A stretch of 64,000 nucleotides of DNA, taken from positions 213,917-277,916 of the forward strand of contig QANU01004276.1 in assembly GCA_003254905.1 (NCBI GenBank). The letters are read 5' to 3'. The position numbers and the translations under genes were made by a program. Below are positions 24,188 to 40,746 of this stretch, piece after piece; positions within the stretch are counted from its first letter, which is position 1, and every line of letters starts with the position of its first letter. Origin of the DNA: Nissolia schottii. Lineage: Eukaryota; Streptophyta; Magnoliopsida; Fabales; Fabaceae. A model generated the notes under the pieces. The model saw only the letters and a list, made by a program, of their open reading frames with translations, searched no databases and had not been told where the DNA came from.

Positions 24188-27007
24188 TGTAACATCTCGC
24201 TTTCTCCTTAGCAAAAATCTCGCGAAATAAATGCCTAGAAATTCTCATTGTAGGTTAAACCATTAGAAACATGAACTCTTAGGATAAAAGTGTTTGTAGA
24301 AATAATTCTGTTCATTTTCATAAAATTCTGCAGACACTAAAATAATTTTTTTTTCCTCCGAGTACAATTGCGTGTCTAAGGTATCTGTAAAATATATGGT
24401 TACAGAAGAAAGCTCACAAATACCTTAGATTGACCTAGGATCTTACTTAGAAAAATTAGGAGATCACAAAGACGTGATCGAAATATTTTTAGAATAACCA
24501 TACGCGAAGTACCGCAACCTGGAACGACCAAACCTGATCAAAATTGATCTGCGTGTGACCCTTAATTCTTGGCCACAAAAGTGGCCAACACACAAAGCAA
24601 ATATATGGCCAAGAAGTGACCAAATGACCAAGTCAACAAGTCAAATGGTGAGTCATAATAGTGAGTCACCATGCTTAGGTAATTTATGACATAATCTTAG
24701 GGGTAAAATGGTCAATTGGCCCAAGAGCATTTTTGGAAAGGAAATTTCGGGGAAGGGAATTTTGTGGCTTGGCCTATAAATACCCCTTATAACCTGAAAT
24801 TTTAGAGAGAAAAAGGAAAACCTTGCCAAAACTCTGTACAATTTCATACCCAGCTATTATCCTATCAAACCACAAACTCAGAGACTTTCCTACATAAACC
24901 CTAGCCAGGATTTCCCAGAGATTCCCTAACCTTGACACACCAAAATCCTCTTAAATTCTTAGAGGAAGCTTGGAGAAACCTAGCCTAGAACAGGAGTTAG
25001 GAAACATCACAGCAAGGCAGGAGGCTGTAGATAGCACTGGAACCGTAGCAAGACGTGAAAACATATGGGTAAACCGACTTAACCACTGTCTATGTAGTTC
25101 TATGTTAGATGATATATGTGGTTAGGATGTTCTATATGTGACTTTGATTATAGATGTGTTGTTGATATTTGTCTTGAACTGCTGGTATTATCTGTGACTC
25201 TGTTAGAATTTAGGCGGACTTAAGCTTGAATTAGGAACATAACCACGTTTTTAAGAGGAACTGTATGCTGGGAATTTTATCATAAAAAAATAATGTTATT
25301 TTTGAGTTCTACACGAAAAATTTAGTGGGGATGTCAAGTTTTGTGATTTTTGGAGTCCTCGATGAATTTCTCAGCACACAGACAGAAAATGATGTTTTTA
25401 AGCAACAAGGGCAAAATGGGAATTTTGAGTTTTGGGACCGAAAAACTGGGTTGATTTTCAGAAAATATGGGTTTAGAACTATCAAAAACCTTAGTTCCAA
25501 GTCTAGAGTCCATCGGGTTTTTGAGAACTAAAATTCCAAAGAAAATAGGGCTTTACGGGGGCAAAACAGCATTTTTGAGAAAAATGGCAAAATAGTCATT
25601 TCGTGACTTTGGGGTCAAAACCATAATTTCTAAGCATGAAAAATGATGTTAGGACTATCAAAAGCCTTGGGGTAAGGTCTTGAACCTCTCTGGTTTCTGA
25701 TCACTAATTTCTGACAGAAAGCGAACGTTTTCAGAAAAGCGTTGTTACACCGTAGTTTCTAGCTATGCTCATGATTATGTTTTATGTGGGCTATCTTAGG
25801 TTTTATGACATGATGAATTCCTTGATGAATTGCAATTGCTTATGTTTGAACATGGAAACTTATGCATGCTTGGTGGTTTATGGAATAGATGCTTGGATAT
25901 GCTATGTTAGGTTTTAACAAGTAAAAGTATGTTTCATATGCTTATGAGAACATGATAATGGATGAATGATATATGATTATATGATTATAACATGTGAATG
26001 CTTTATGAGGTATTGAATGATAATTATGTTAAGAACATGATACATGATGATTTGTATATGTTACATATGCCTTATCATGCATATTAAGATACGAATATGA
26101 CAACATGACATGATAAGACACGTGCATTAAAAGGACATGACATCATGCATATTAAGACACGAATATGACATGATATGACAAGACATGTGCATTAAAAGGA
26201 TACAACATCATGACATGACAAGACATGTAAATTAAAGGATACGATATCATGCATATTAAGAAACGAATACGACATCATGACATGGCAAGACATATGCATT
26301 AAAAGGATACGACATCATGACATGACAAGACATGTAAATTAAAGGATACGACATCATGACATGACAAGACACGTGCATTAAAAGGATACGACATCATATT
26401 AAGACATGGATACGACATCATGATATGGCCTCTAGAAGAATAATAAGATTCCCAGAACCTAAGGTTTCCCACTGAGAACGCAACATTCTCACCCCACTCG
26501 TTATGACTCCAGGAATTAACATCGAACAAAGGAAGGAACAGTATTGGACCGACACTTGGGGCAAACGCGTACTAGAAGACTAATCACAAAGAAGTTTAGC
26601 AAGGGTTAAAGAAGAAATGTTCCTATTAGCCCTTAAGATAGGATTGTAGAATAATGTAACTGAAGTACCAAACCATGTGTGTATGGAATCTAATACAGCT
26701 TATGTAAATTATTATGATGTTATGTGATGGACCACTTGTTTGCTTATTGCTTGATGTTGTTATGTTTGAGAAATTATCTGTTAAGCATAGCACTTTAACG
26801 TTTGCCTTATAAATTCTATCTGACGCGTGGCTCATATTTTATTTATAAAGATAAAGTTTCAAAAGTTTCAAAACGGTCCATATTTTCTAACTAAGAAATA
26901 TTTTCAGAGTTAAAAGTAGGGGCTAAAAGTAACCCCAACCAAAGCAAATAACAACCTAATGAGCATCGCTTATGACTATATCATAAGCAGTTATCTAGGG
27001 TGTTACA
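24188..27007 (+). mobile_element. Solo LTR (2,820 bp), AAATA target duplication, nested in a retroelement ORF
   Basis: Termini are TGTAACATC...GGTGTTACA, with identical 5-bp repeats AAATA at 24183-24187 and 27008-27012. There is no internal coding region or second LTR. A core promoter-like CCTATAAATACC lies at about 24773-24784, which sets the plus orientation. A tandem array lies in the last third (26100-26425). Very long LTRs of this kind occur in the plant Tekay/Del chromovirus and Ogre groups; I lean to Tekay from style, which is an inference. Removing it restores one copy of the target site within the surrounding ORF, so it is younger than that element. Confidence 0.9.
26100..26425 (+). 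repeat. Degenerate tandem array of about 40-bp units inside the solo LTR
   Basis: The words GACATCATGACATGACAAGA, CATGTGCATTAAAAGGATAC and CATGCATATTAAGACACGAA recur in mixed order, giving about seven units with variants such as GTAAATTAAAGG. The array sits in the downstream part of the LTR. It is not a CRISPR: spacing is irregular and there are no unique spacers. Confidence 0.8.
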
Positions 27008-27734
27008 AAATATGTCGAGCTCTTAGATCAAATTGAATAAGCCATGCTGAGTCAATTCAACTCAGTGATGGATTAAGCTAAAGTGGTAGTTGCTGATGCA
27101 TGGATATCTATAAATTTATCTAAGGTTTCCATAGATGGAAAAGTTTAAAATGAAAAAAATAATCAAACCTCCTCCACCAATCTAAGTTTCTTCTCATCCA
27201 GAGAGTCCTCAAGTCAGAATGAAAAAGAATCCAACCCTGATACTAAAATAACAAAATGAACACTTTGTTTATCTTTATTTTATAAATTGTTTTGTATCTT
27301 GGAATTTAATAGTATTGACGTTAGTCTTATTGTGTCATAACGACCTCTTAAATATTTTGTATGCCATAACTTAACATTAGACATTTTATGTGTTGTTAGA
27401 CAGTTTATATATCATATCGCTTATTGTTGTGCATGCTTTGCAGTACTAGTTAAAATGTTCCATTTTTTTCCTTTAGTTATAGCACACATTTTGATATAAT
27501 TTAATTTTGTGAATCATTAGTATAACTTTTTCACAACCAAACTTATTGGCATCCCAAATAAGACGAGTGTTTATATTATACATTGTTTCATAGAACAAAT
27601 AATAATAAAAACAAACAACAAACATATATAAAATATTAAAATTTTATTATAAAGTGGGTCTCATTAAAACCTTCTCAAGAAAACCTCCCTTGAAGATAAA
27701 ACCTAAGTAAAGAAAAAGAGTACCCTTGTAATAC

Positions 27735-30155
27735 TTACAAATAAAATTTCCTCAGATTACAAATATTCCATGTATAAGGTATTGATGTAGCCGGCATGTA
27801 ACCTAATTTGTAAGCCCCTTTTCCAAGTATCTCTGAAACTTTATAAGGCCCCTCCCAATTGGCAGTAAGCTTACCATGTCCTGGAAGAGGTTGGCCTATG
27901 TCAGCCATTCTTAACACTAGATTGCTATTGCTTTGCTTGAAATCTTTAAGTTGAAGCTTAGCGTTATAGCCATTCTTTGCTTTAAAATTTCTTCCCTGAG
28001 ATGAGCTCTATCACGTAACTCTTGTAATAACCCGGTCTTTTCTTTTAACTTCTGAATATTTTCAACCTCATTATAAAAACAAACCCTCAAACTATCTTGG
28101 CCAATCTCGAGGGGAATCATAGCATCAGATCCGTAACACATTTTAAACGCAGACTCTTGGGTACTTAATTGTAGTGTGGTCCTATAAGACCATAACACAT
28201 GAGGTAACTCTTCGGCTCATCTCCCATTAAGTCGGTCCAACCGTTTTTTTATCCCCTGAAAGATGACCTTATTAGCTGACTCTACTTGGCCATTGTCTTG
28301 GGGATGCTTTGTCGAGGTAAAATGTTGCTTTATCCTTAGCTCAGTTAACAATTCTTGTAATTTCTTGTCGGTAAATTGAGTACCATTATCCATTACAACA
28401 GATTCTGGTATTCCAAACTGAGTAATTATATTATTCTACACAAATTTTCGTAACCTCACTGTTGTGATAGACAAAACAGCTTCTGTTTCCACCCATTTTG
28501 TGAAATAATCAACTACTACAATGATATATGTCACCTGAGATGTAGATTGTGTAAATGACCCGAGAAGATCAATTCCCCATTTCGCAAATGGCTATGGAGA
28601 AGTTACAACTATCACTTCCTCTGCTGGTGCCACATGGTTTAGCGAATGCTTCAGACATTTTTTACACCTCTTGACAAACTTAATTGCATCCTCAAAGAGA
28701 GTAGGCCATTAAAACCTTGCTCTGAGAACTTTAAAAGCTAAACTCTTCCCCCAATGTGGCTTCCACAAGCCCCTTTGAGCACCTCTTGCAACGCAACTTG
28801 AGCAGCTTTAGGACCCAAGCATTTCAACGAATGTTGCGCCCAACTTCTTTCATAAAACTAATTTGAGATAACAACAAAATGTGCAACTTTTCGTATTAAC
28901 TTCTTAGCCTCCCTAGAATCATTGCCTATCGCCCCATGCTGAATGTGTTCCTATATCGGGGTCATCCATGTCATTCCTTCTTCTCGGATTTTCTCTACTT
29001 GAAGACAAAGAGAAATAGAAGAACAACACAAAATCTCCTGTGCTGTAACTTGTACCCTCATTACTGTCGATTCATCTCGGATTTGTTCAAGCTCTGAACA
29101 AAGAGATGCTGATGACTGAGATAAAACTTCTTGAATAAATGTTTTATTGTTTCCACTTGGCTTAGTGCTAGCCAATTTGGACAAAATATCTGCTCTTGCA
29201 TCCTGCTCCTAAGGTATGTATACAATTTTCATACCTTCAAAGCTTTCTTTCAACTTCTTCAAGCGTTTCCAATATTTCTGAAGGATATTATTTTTTACAT
29301 GGTATTCTCCCAACACCTGAGATGTTACCAACTGGAAATCGCTATAAACCAAAATTTTCTTAGCACCTAAATCCTTTGCTAACGTCATTCTAGCCAACAC
29401 AACTTCATACTCTGCCCGATTATTGGATGTTTTGAATTGAAATTGTAACGAAAGTTCAATCATAATACTTGAGGGTTTCTCTAGAATGACCCCTATTCTG
29501 CTGCCTTTAATATTGGAAGATTCATCCACATGTATGGTCCATGTCTCTTCTTCTTCAATAGGATAAGGAACATCCACCAATTCAGTCATAAAGTCAGCTA
29601 ACATTTGTCCCTTGATGGTAAGACGTGGTTGAAACTGCAGGTCATATTTTGATAACTCAATTGCCCAAGTCACCATTCTCCCAGCCAAGTCAGGCTTATG
29701 TGGAATTTGACAAATAGGCAAATTAGTACGAACAATTATGGAATGACCCTGAAAATAATGTCTTAACTTCTGAGAAGGTATGACCACAACGAATGCATCT
29801 TTTTCAATTTTTTGATATCTCAACTAGGGACCCTGAAGCACCCGATTTACAAAGTAAACCAGGATTTGTCCTTCTTGTAATTCCCATATCAAGACTGCTC
29901 TAATTGCAACATCTCCAGCAAAATCAATGTTGCCCCTGGCTCACATCTGGTCAGTACAGGAGGTGACGACAAGTAAGACTTTAACTCGTTGAATGCACCT
30001 TCACAATTTTCACTCCACCCAAACTTCACATATTTCTTTAACAACTTAAAGAAAGGCATCATTTTCCTCGCCGATATTGCCAAAAACCTAGATAAAGCGA
30101 CAAGTCGGCCTGTTAATTGTTGTATCTCCTTCAGTGATGTCGGACTTTTTCAAAA
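27735..30155 (-). pseudogene. Ty3/gypsy pol remnant (RT end, RNase H, integrase), Tat-like, broken
   Basis: Read on the minus strand from 30155 downward. The end of the reverse transcriptase/connection region appears first (LTGRLVALSRFLAISARKMM). Then comes RNase H around 29823-29209, with DESSNIKGSRIGVILE, NNRAEYEVVLARM and VYSDFQLVTSQV carrying the acidic positions. An integrase core follows (NGTQF-like near 28380, then WSYRTT, ESAFKMCYGSDAMIP), and finally a C-terminal GPYKVSEILGKGAYKL region ending in a stop near 27735. Stop codons and frame breaks separate at least five segments, and the RT catalytic part is absent. The sequence after the stop (to about 27600) resembles the post-pol spacer of Tat-type elements. 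Not functional. Confidence 0.85.
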
Positions 30156-30722
30156 CCTGTTTCAATAAAAAGATGTCAGACCCAGGCTATTACGAAAGCC
30201 TGTTAGGCGAGTCAGGCTGACCTGTTCATAACTATGTTCATATGGGTTTTAATGAAAAAAATAAACTTACATTACCTTCACTTGGACTTGAGCTGAAGAC
30301 AATCACCATATCAAGGCAATGCCTTAACCACTAAACTAATATCACTTTTTGTAATATTTTCTGCAATCATATTTATTAATATAATTTAGGTAATGTTTCG
30401 GGCTTAGATCCAGGAAGGTATTTGGATATTATTGGTCTTGTATGTTTCAGGCTTAGATCTTGAAAGATGATTGATTATTATTATTGAATGTTGTGTTATT
30501 GATTATGTAACAGGTCGTAGTAATAGGCCAAACAAAAGATTTTTGATGATAAAAAAATATACACAGACAGACTTATTAGGCTCCAAGCCAGGCTAGACCT
30601 CCCAAACAAGTCAGGCCGGCTAAAAAAATAGCCTTTGATAGTTAATAGGCCAGACCCAAGCCAAAAACTAATGAGACAAACCCGGCCTGTTAAGGGTCTA
30701 GCTTGACTTGTTCCCATCCCTA
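30156..30722. repeat. CAGGCC-rich non-autonomous repeat at the truncated end of the gypsy pol
   Basis: This begins where recognisable RT sequence stops and contains repeated AGGC/GGCCTGTTA words at both sides (near 30181-30225 and 30570-30715). The right side ends GACTTGTTCCCATCCCTA, which reads TAGGGATGGGAACAAGTC in reverse and resembles ends of plant hAT-type elements. The left end is not clear, so the class is uncertain. Confidence 0.4.
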
Positions 30723-31532
30723 CCCATATCTATCGTTAACCAACTTGTTGACAATCACAGACCTTATATCCTATCAGCCATCGCAACATCAAACTCTACC
30801 TTGTTGGGCGTCGATCTCGGCAAGGATCTGTTGAATGGAATTGGCGAGGTGGAGCTTGGTGTTGTTGTAGTGGCTAGTAACCTGCTTGATATAGAGTTTT
30901 TAGGTTTTGTTGTTGTTGTAAGGAGGGCAATGGTGGTGGCATTGGGCTAAAGGTGGGTGGATGAAGGCTAGGGTGGAAGGTGGGTTGTGGTGGAGGTCGA
31001 CGAAGCTGTTTAAAGAGGGAGAAGATTGGAGGTGGAGAAAGAGATAAAAGGGAAATGAGTTTTTATCAAAGAGAAGTGATTTTGTTAAGTTTTGTTTTGT
31101 TATTACCATAGTAGGAACGGGTTAGAATAATGATTGGTAGCCGTCAAACAACAGAAAATACAAACATAGTAATGACTAGTGTAAAAATATATTTAGAGAA
31201 GGAGATGTAAATATAAAACTTAAAATTATTTTTATATTAAAATAATTTTTGAATTGATTTTCATACCTCTAAATAAGAAGAACATATAATATATGTGTAA
31301 AAATAATGTTTAAATTAATTATTTTATAAAAAAACAGAAGGACTCGAAAATAATTAGCATATTTAAACATTTCTCTTTATGAGAAAGTAGCACTACCATA
31401 AAAATGTAGAGGGTATCATAAACACTCCCAAAATATAATAATTATCTTAGTTGTTGCAGAGCATCGTCATTGTTCCGGGAACTGCTATCCAAGGCCGAAA
31501 CCCAGCGTATGCACTTTTCATTTATCTATCTC
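30723..31532. other. Intergenic sequence before the assembly gap
   Basis: Short ORFs only; the GTTGTTGTTG-rich part at 30850-30950 is low complexity. No supported gene. Confidence 0.4.
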
Positions 31533-31885
31533 NNNNNNNNNNNNNNNNNNNNNNNNNNNNNNNNNNNNNNNNNNNNNNNNNNNNNNNNNNNNNNNNNNNN
31601 NNNNNNNNNNNNNNNNNNNNNNNNNNNNNNNNNNNNNNNNNNNNNNNNNNNNNNNNNNNNNNNNNNNNNNNNNNNNNNNNNNNNNNNNNNNNNNNNNNNN
31701 NNNNNNNNNNNNNNNNNNNNNNNNNNNNNNNNNNNNNNNNNNNNNNNNNNNNNNNNNNNNNNNNNNNNNNNNNNNNNNNNNNNNNNNNNNNNNNNNNNNN
31801 NNNNNNNNNNNNNNNNNNNNNNNNNNNNNNNNNNNNNNNNNNNNNNNNNNNNNNNNNNNNNNNNNNNNNNNNNNNNNNNNNNNNN
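31533..31885. other. Assembly gap (353 N)
   Basis: A run of N followed by poly(T). ORFs drawn across it are meaningless. It lies about 340 bp upstream of the PAPS1-like start codon, so promoter or leader sequence may be missing. Confidence 0.99.
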
Positions 31886-32226
31886 TTTTTTTTTTAGTTT
31901 GGAGGGACCTTTTGTAATTGTTATTATTCCCTTTATGGTCGAAGTTCACAGCTTTGGTTTGAGTTGTTTGCCCCCTATACTGTACAATCAACAATTATCA
32001 TCACATTGTTATAGTCTTTTTTTCGTTTTAGTTTTTGATTTTCGTCTTGGTTATTCATTTTGTGCACTTTGATTTTATTGGGAAAACTGTAAAATATCAT
32101 GAATAACTTTTAACTCTCGCAGCTCTCCCATAGTTGTGGTAAAAAAAAACAAGTAGCAGATCATTACCATAATAATTATTCCAAAAAAATAGAGATAACA
32201 AAAAAAAGAACTGTATCAATTTATTC

Positions 32227-36033
<3,807 letters not shown>

Positions 36034-38021
36034 ATAGATCAAAGCTTAAGTTGCAGATAATGCTGTGTGTTGGAAATGGTCGTTTCTAGTTCCTTTGATC
36101 TTTTGTTTTGTAATAATGAAACAATAAATAAACCCCGAGCTAGAAAAGCCGTCAATTTTCACTGTGTTCTGTATCATGAGAAACTGTTGAAACGAAAAGA
36201 AAGAGTTTTGATATATGGTTGTGATCTTTTTCATTTTCATGTTTTGATTCTTTTAGCATAAATTAGCATACAAGTGAAACTCATTTATTAATTTTTCCCC
36301 TATAATTTTAAGAAACTCATACAAGAGAAATTCATTAATGCTCACCTGTGTAACATTTTTATTTGTTTTTTGGGTTAAGTTTAATATGGAAATTAATAAT
36401 AAATTTTATCACTAGTTAAGGTCGAAATGAATTCAGTGAGTGGAGTGAGCATAGATATGAGAATCTGCTAGTGGAGTGAGTATCTAGAAGAATATGCAAT
36501 AATGTGTATATCGAGTAGTATGATGTGAGCCATGGGCCCATGGCATTATTTTTTTTTAAAAGAGATTCTTTTAAAATGTGATTCGTATTTTAGAAGATAG
36601 TTTTTTGGTCTTGAGTCTGGACCAAGACGTCAATTGACAAATTTAATAACTAATTTCTTTGTTGAATTTTTTTTCTCAAAAAAAAATCAATGACATTTGT
36701 TTTGGGACTTCGAATATTACATTTAATGTTAATAAAATTTGAAGTTAAAATCTTATGTATATTATTTAAATTTTTCGTTAAATCAATTTAGTGGCTTAAA
36801 ATTCAATGATAATGTCAATTTTTTTTAGAAGTATAAATATGCTATTTTGCATGAAATCTACTAACATTTAATTAGTAGTGAAGAGTATAAATAATTTACA
36901 TGATGCCATTTTTTATAATCATCATGTCCAATCATTTAATCAATTGTTCTTTTTTAAAAACAAAAATAGAAAAGTCCGTTTGACCATGTAATCCAGCGAA
37001 AAATTGTTACAAAGAGTAGTGGAGCCACTAGAATTGGTATAAGTCACTAGAAATGTAATTTTTGAAGTAAGAAAAAGAATAATATATGTATCTCATCTAA
37101 AAGGAGAAAAAAAAATCTGCATATCTAAATTAAAGATAACTAAGTTGGTCTAAATATATGTAGTTAGAATTGTGTTTATATAAGAATGTCAACTCATAAT
37201 GAGATGAAAAATTTAGAGTAATATTCATGATGATTCTTAAAAGTGTAAAAGTAAGTTATTTTGATTTTAAAAAATTTTAAAAATTAATTTTATTGTTTTT
37301 AAAATTATAAGTCATAAGTAAAATTAGTCATTCAATTTGTTATTTATAAATGTGATTGAAAATTTAATTGTGATATCACTTAAGACTATAAATCTTAGTC
37401 GTAATCTGGTCACAATTAATTTATAAACCTAATTATTATTGTAAATATTTAAAATCACAAATGAATAGAAATATGATGAGAGAGAAATAACAATGAATCA
37501 AATAAAGGATTTAATCTGCTAAACTAAAGTGAGTGATGCTTACGAAGGCCAGTGTCGTGAGGGTAGCTATCAGATAACGTGTCACGTTGGATCACACTCC
37601 CACCCAAGCCATGACAAATTCAACTAATCTTTCTTTAATGTGTTAATCACTCTCCAACTGGGTTTTGGTGTCCTAATGCCACTTACTATAATCAACTTAT
37701 CAACAAGTGCCACTGGCAACACACACACACATCATCTCATCATGTATGGCGTATGCCCTTTCACTTCGTCTATACTTTCTCTGACATCTGTGATCTGATA
37801 TCTAGCCTCTCTTCTTGTGTAACCCTTTTAGTAGATGCAGGTATTTCAAACCGGGCCACTTGTTCGCTTCACCCACCTTGTGTTTGTGCAAATGACTCAG
37901 TGATACTCTTCAATTATCATCATCAATCATTGCTTTTCCCACCTTCTACAAAACTAATAACATAGCATATATAGGCTCAGCTAAGTAACTGGTGATCAGA
38001 GGAAAAGTGGCACCCACTGCC
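36034..38021. other. Intergenic region between PAPS1-like and DUF599 genes
   Basis: PAPS1 3' UTR, then strongly AT-rich sequence with no recognisable gene. Near 37740-38020 it becomes leader-like for the first DUF599 gene. Confidence 0.45.
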
Positions 38022-40746
38022 ATGAGGATGGGGATGACGATGGAGCAGCTGGAGTATGTGTTGGTGCCGTTGGGTCTGTTGGTGTACGTGGCATACCATG
38101 CGTGGCTTCTCTACACCATTCGGCGCAAACCTCTTCAAACTGTCATTGGCCTCAACGCTGAGTCTCGTATCCAATGGGTTCATTCCATGATGACTGTGAG
38201 TCCTTAGTTGCTTCTTTATTTGAGTCTATTCTCACACAGCGTTTATATCTCTTTCAATTAAGAACAGCTTCATATGACAGCACATCTGTAATAATAGCTA
38301 GAAAGCTTTTGACTAGAAAAGGCTGATGAGATATAGCAAATCATGGATTCATTCTACTTTGAACAAACAACTCCATGGAGTGTACAGCAAAACAAAATAG
38401 AGAAAAGGGGAGTGGGGTTTAATTTGATTTGTGGCATTCTGCTCTGTATTTTTGTATGCCTCAACTTAGTGATATCTTAACTGTTATTATTATCTCCATC
38501 AGGTGCTTTAGAACTGGCATTTACTTAGTTGAGAATGCTTGTTTTACCCTGACATTTTATGTTGTTGAATTTTCTTGTTTTATCAAATATTGCAAGCTCA
38601 ATTCTGGTGTGAAATTAGAATACCAACTGCAGCAAGCAAATAATGACCTTGTTACGACTTAATTTTTAATCTGAAATAGGTGGCAGAATTACTTTCCGCT
38701 TTTATTGGTTTGTTATTTAGCAATCTTGCTTGATAGGATATAGTGTTGTAACCTTGTTCATTATTTAGCAATCTTGCTTCATTAGGATATAGTGTATGCT
38801 TTTCTATTTTAAGTCATTAAAGACTTGTTCATTGGACTGAGTTTTATCTTTTAGACTTGTTCATTGGACTGAGTTTTATCTTTTGCTATTTCAAATCCTC
38901 CATTATTTGAGTCAGTAGAAATGACTGCAGTAAAATTTTGGAACAAAATGGGCTGGAAATAGGTTGAACCATAAACTTATGGAGGAAAACCTTGGTAAAT
39001 TATTGTGCTGTTGGAGGGCAGGATCCATTTTTTTTCAGTAATTCGTTTGTCACATACTTTCTTCTGCTGTCTATCTCAAAAGAGGACATTTAATGTATCT
39101 TCCTTAGCAGTGTAGTTGGTTGGAAAACTTCTGATATTGCTTCCTTAGGGCTCTTACATTAGATTTATAATATTAGGGGGAAGTGAGAACTAAACTGGTT
39201 GATGTATGGTTTGTAAGTCTTTAGGCATATTAGTTTCTGCGGCATTTGCCTAGCTAGTGTAATCCCCTGAATCCAATCATAGTACATAAATGAGTTTGTG
39301 ATTGGTTGGAGTGATATTGGGCTAGTGGAAAATGATACTGTGTTTAGAGAAATAAATCCTCCAAACATCTTTTTAACCTTCTCATTTTCCAGCACCGTTG
39401 GTTCCTTTTGTTCTTCTAGTTTCTTTCTCAGCCCACATATTGTCTTTCAAGGTTAAAAACGCTTTCTCGTTTGGCTCGACTCACTCATAATTTGATGAAA
39501 TTATCAATCACCAAATAAGATCATCAAACAACTATTACCACATGTTTTTATGTGCAGTTCTTGTGAATAATAATGAAAACCCTGCTTTTGTATCAACTTT
39601 TTATGAAAGTGTACAATAAAAAAGGAAAACTTGAAGAGGAAGAACATTAAAAAGAACAGATTCTGAACTTTAGGTAACTATTGCCTCATGTTGTGTTAAT
39701 GTGTTTTCTCCAGAGTATAGTATTTGCTGCTTATCGGTAAGTTTGTGATAGAGGGCTTTTCTTTGATTGAATATCCTTGCTGGCTGCTTATCTTGGACTC
39801 TTGCTGCAATTATTTATTTGGTGGAGATGCTTGCTGCTATTTTTTTTAACCTTACATTCCTACTTCTTCTACCATTTTGGAAGAGAAATGTTTTTTCAAA
39901 CCTATAAGTTTAGAAACCATTTTGACATTGAGGATCGATGTGTAAACAATTGGAGATTTCGGCTATGTTATTTGTGAATGTGATGAATGTGGCAAGGTAA
40001 CCACTAACTAATAATGAATGTGACTGAAAACCCTATATTTTTCCATAAGTACATTCACCGATAATGTAACTAAAATACACAATTATTTATATGTGATTAC
40101 CATAAGTACATACCACTACTGCTTCTAAAACCGATTTTGACAAGCTGTTTGATAATTTTTTCAGGATCCCTTGAAGAATGGGGTATTGGCAATTCAAACA
40201 ATCCGCAACAATATCATGGCATCTACTCTTCTTGCTACAACAGCAATCACACTTAGTTCACTTATTGGTATTTTTACTAGTTCTGATGACATTGCTTCCT
40301 CAGCTTACAGTAGTTCTTCTATCAAAAGTATTTCTATCACCATCTGCTTCCTTGTTGCATTTCTATGCAATGTGCAGTCTATAAGATACTATGCCCATGT
40401 CAGCTTTCTAATCACTGCACCTACACTCGGAGACAAAAGGGAGTATATGGAACACATTGCTAAGACCTTGAATCGTGGAAGTTATTCTTGGTCCCTTGGG
40501 CTGAGATCATTTTACTTGTCATTCCCTCTCTTCCTATGGATTTATGGGCCTATACCCATGTTTGCTTGTTGCTGCTTGACGTCATTTATTTTGTACTTTT
40601 TGGACACAACAGCTAAAATCACACGGGATCTTCACAGCAACTCATTCAAGAAGGAGAGGGGAGAAACTCATGATGTAGAATCCGCAGTGGACTCCGATTA
40701 TTGTCCTTTAGCCGGTAACAATTTAGGTGGGGATCATAATGTATAA
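38022..40746 (+). CDS. DUF599 family membrane protein, copy A, 2 exons
   Basis: Exons 38022-38195 and 40165-40746 join in frame (intron 1,969 bp) to 251 residues. DUF599 proteins are multi-pass membrane proteins of unknown function. Hydrophobic segments are visible at about 10-30 (EYVLVPLGLLVYVAYHAWLL), 74-96 (NIMASTLLATTAITLSSLIG), 108-130 (ITICFLVAFLCNVQSIRYYA) and 185-215 (FLWIYGPIPMFACCCLTSFI). The blocks NGVLAIQTIRNN and RSFYLSFPLFLW are shared with copy B. The ATG at 38022 gives a start similar to copy B; upstream codons in the same frame lack an ATG. The tail after KITRDLHSNSFKK is longer than in copy B. Confidence 0.9.
38821..38884 (+). repeat. Exact tandem duplication, 32 bp x 2, in the DUF599-A intron
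   Basis: AGACTTGTTCATTGGACTGA... occurs at 38821-38852 and again at 38853-38884 without change. A looser duplication (ATTTAGCAATCTTGCTT) lies at 38715-38795. Both are intronic. Confidence 0.9.

Larger units (their letters stand above)
23257..27257 (+). pseudogene. Disrupted accessory ORF of a gypsy element, split by a solo LTR
   Basis: Plus-strand coding sequence with stops and frame breaks runs through 23257-24187 and resumes at 27013-27257, so the 2.8-kb LTR at 24188-27007 interrupts it. The first part contains a WKVYL-like/DWENAFVTGLVDAFHNNW region, then a basic KKKILKRKKS stretch. Next comes a Lys/Glu-rich coiled coil (around 23950-24187), whose frame continues exactly across the insertion. 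It is antisense to, and beyond the 3' end of, the gypsy pol remnant at 27735-30155. Tat-lineage plant retrotransposons such as Grande and Retand are known to carry an ORF in that place and orientation, so this is the favoured reading. A separate transposon gene is possible. Confidence 0.5.

Noticed and set aside
26100-26425. CRISPR-like or regulatory array
   Set aside because: Units are degenerate and contiguous, without unique spacers, in a plant retrotransposon LTR. It is a tandem repeat.
31451-32072. ORFs of 148-200 aa spanning 31533-31885
   Set aside because: They are mostly unknown residues across an assembly gap and cannot be judged.
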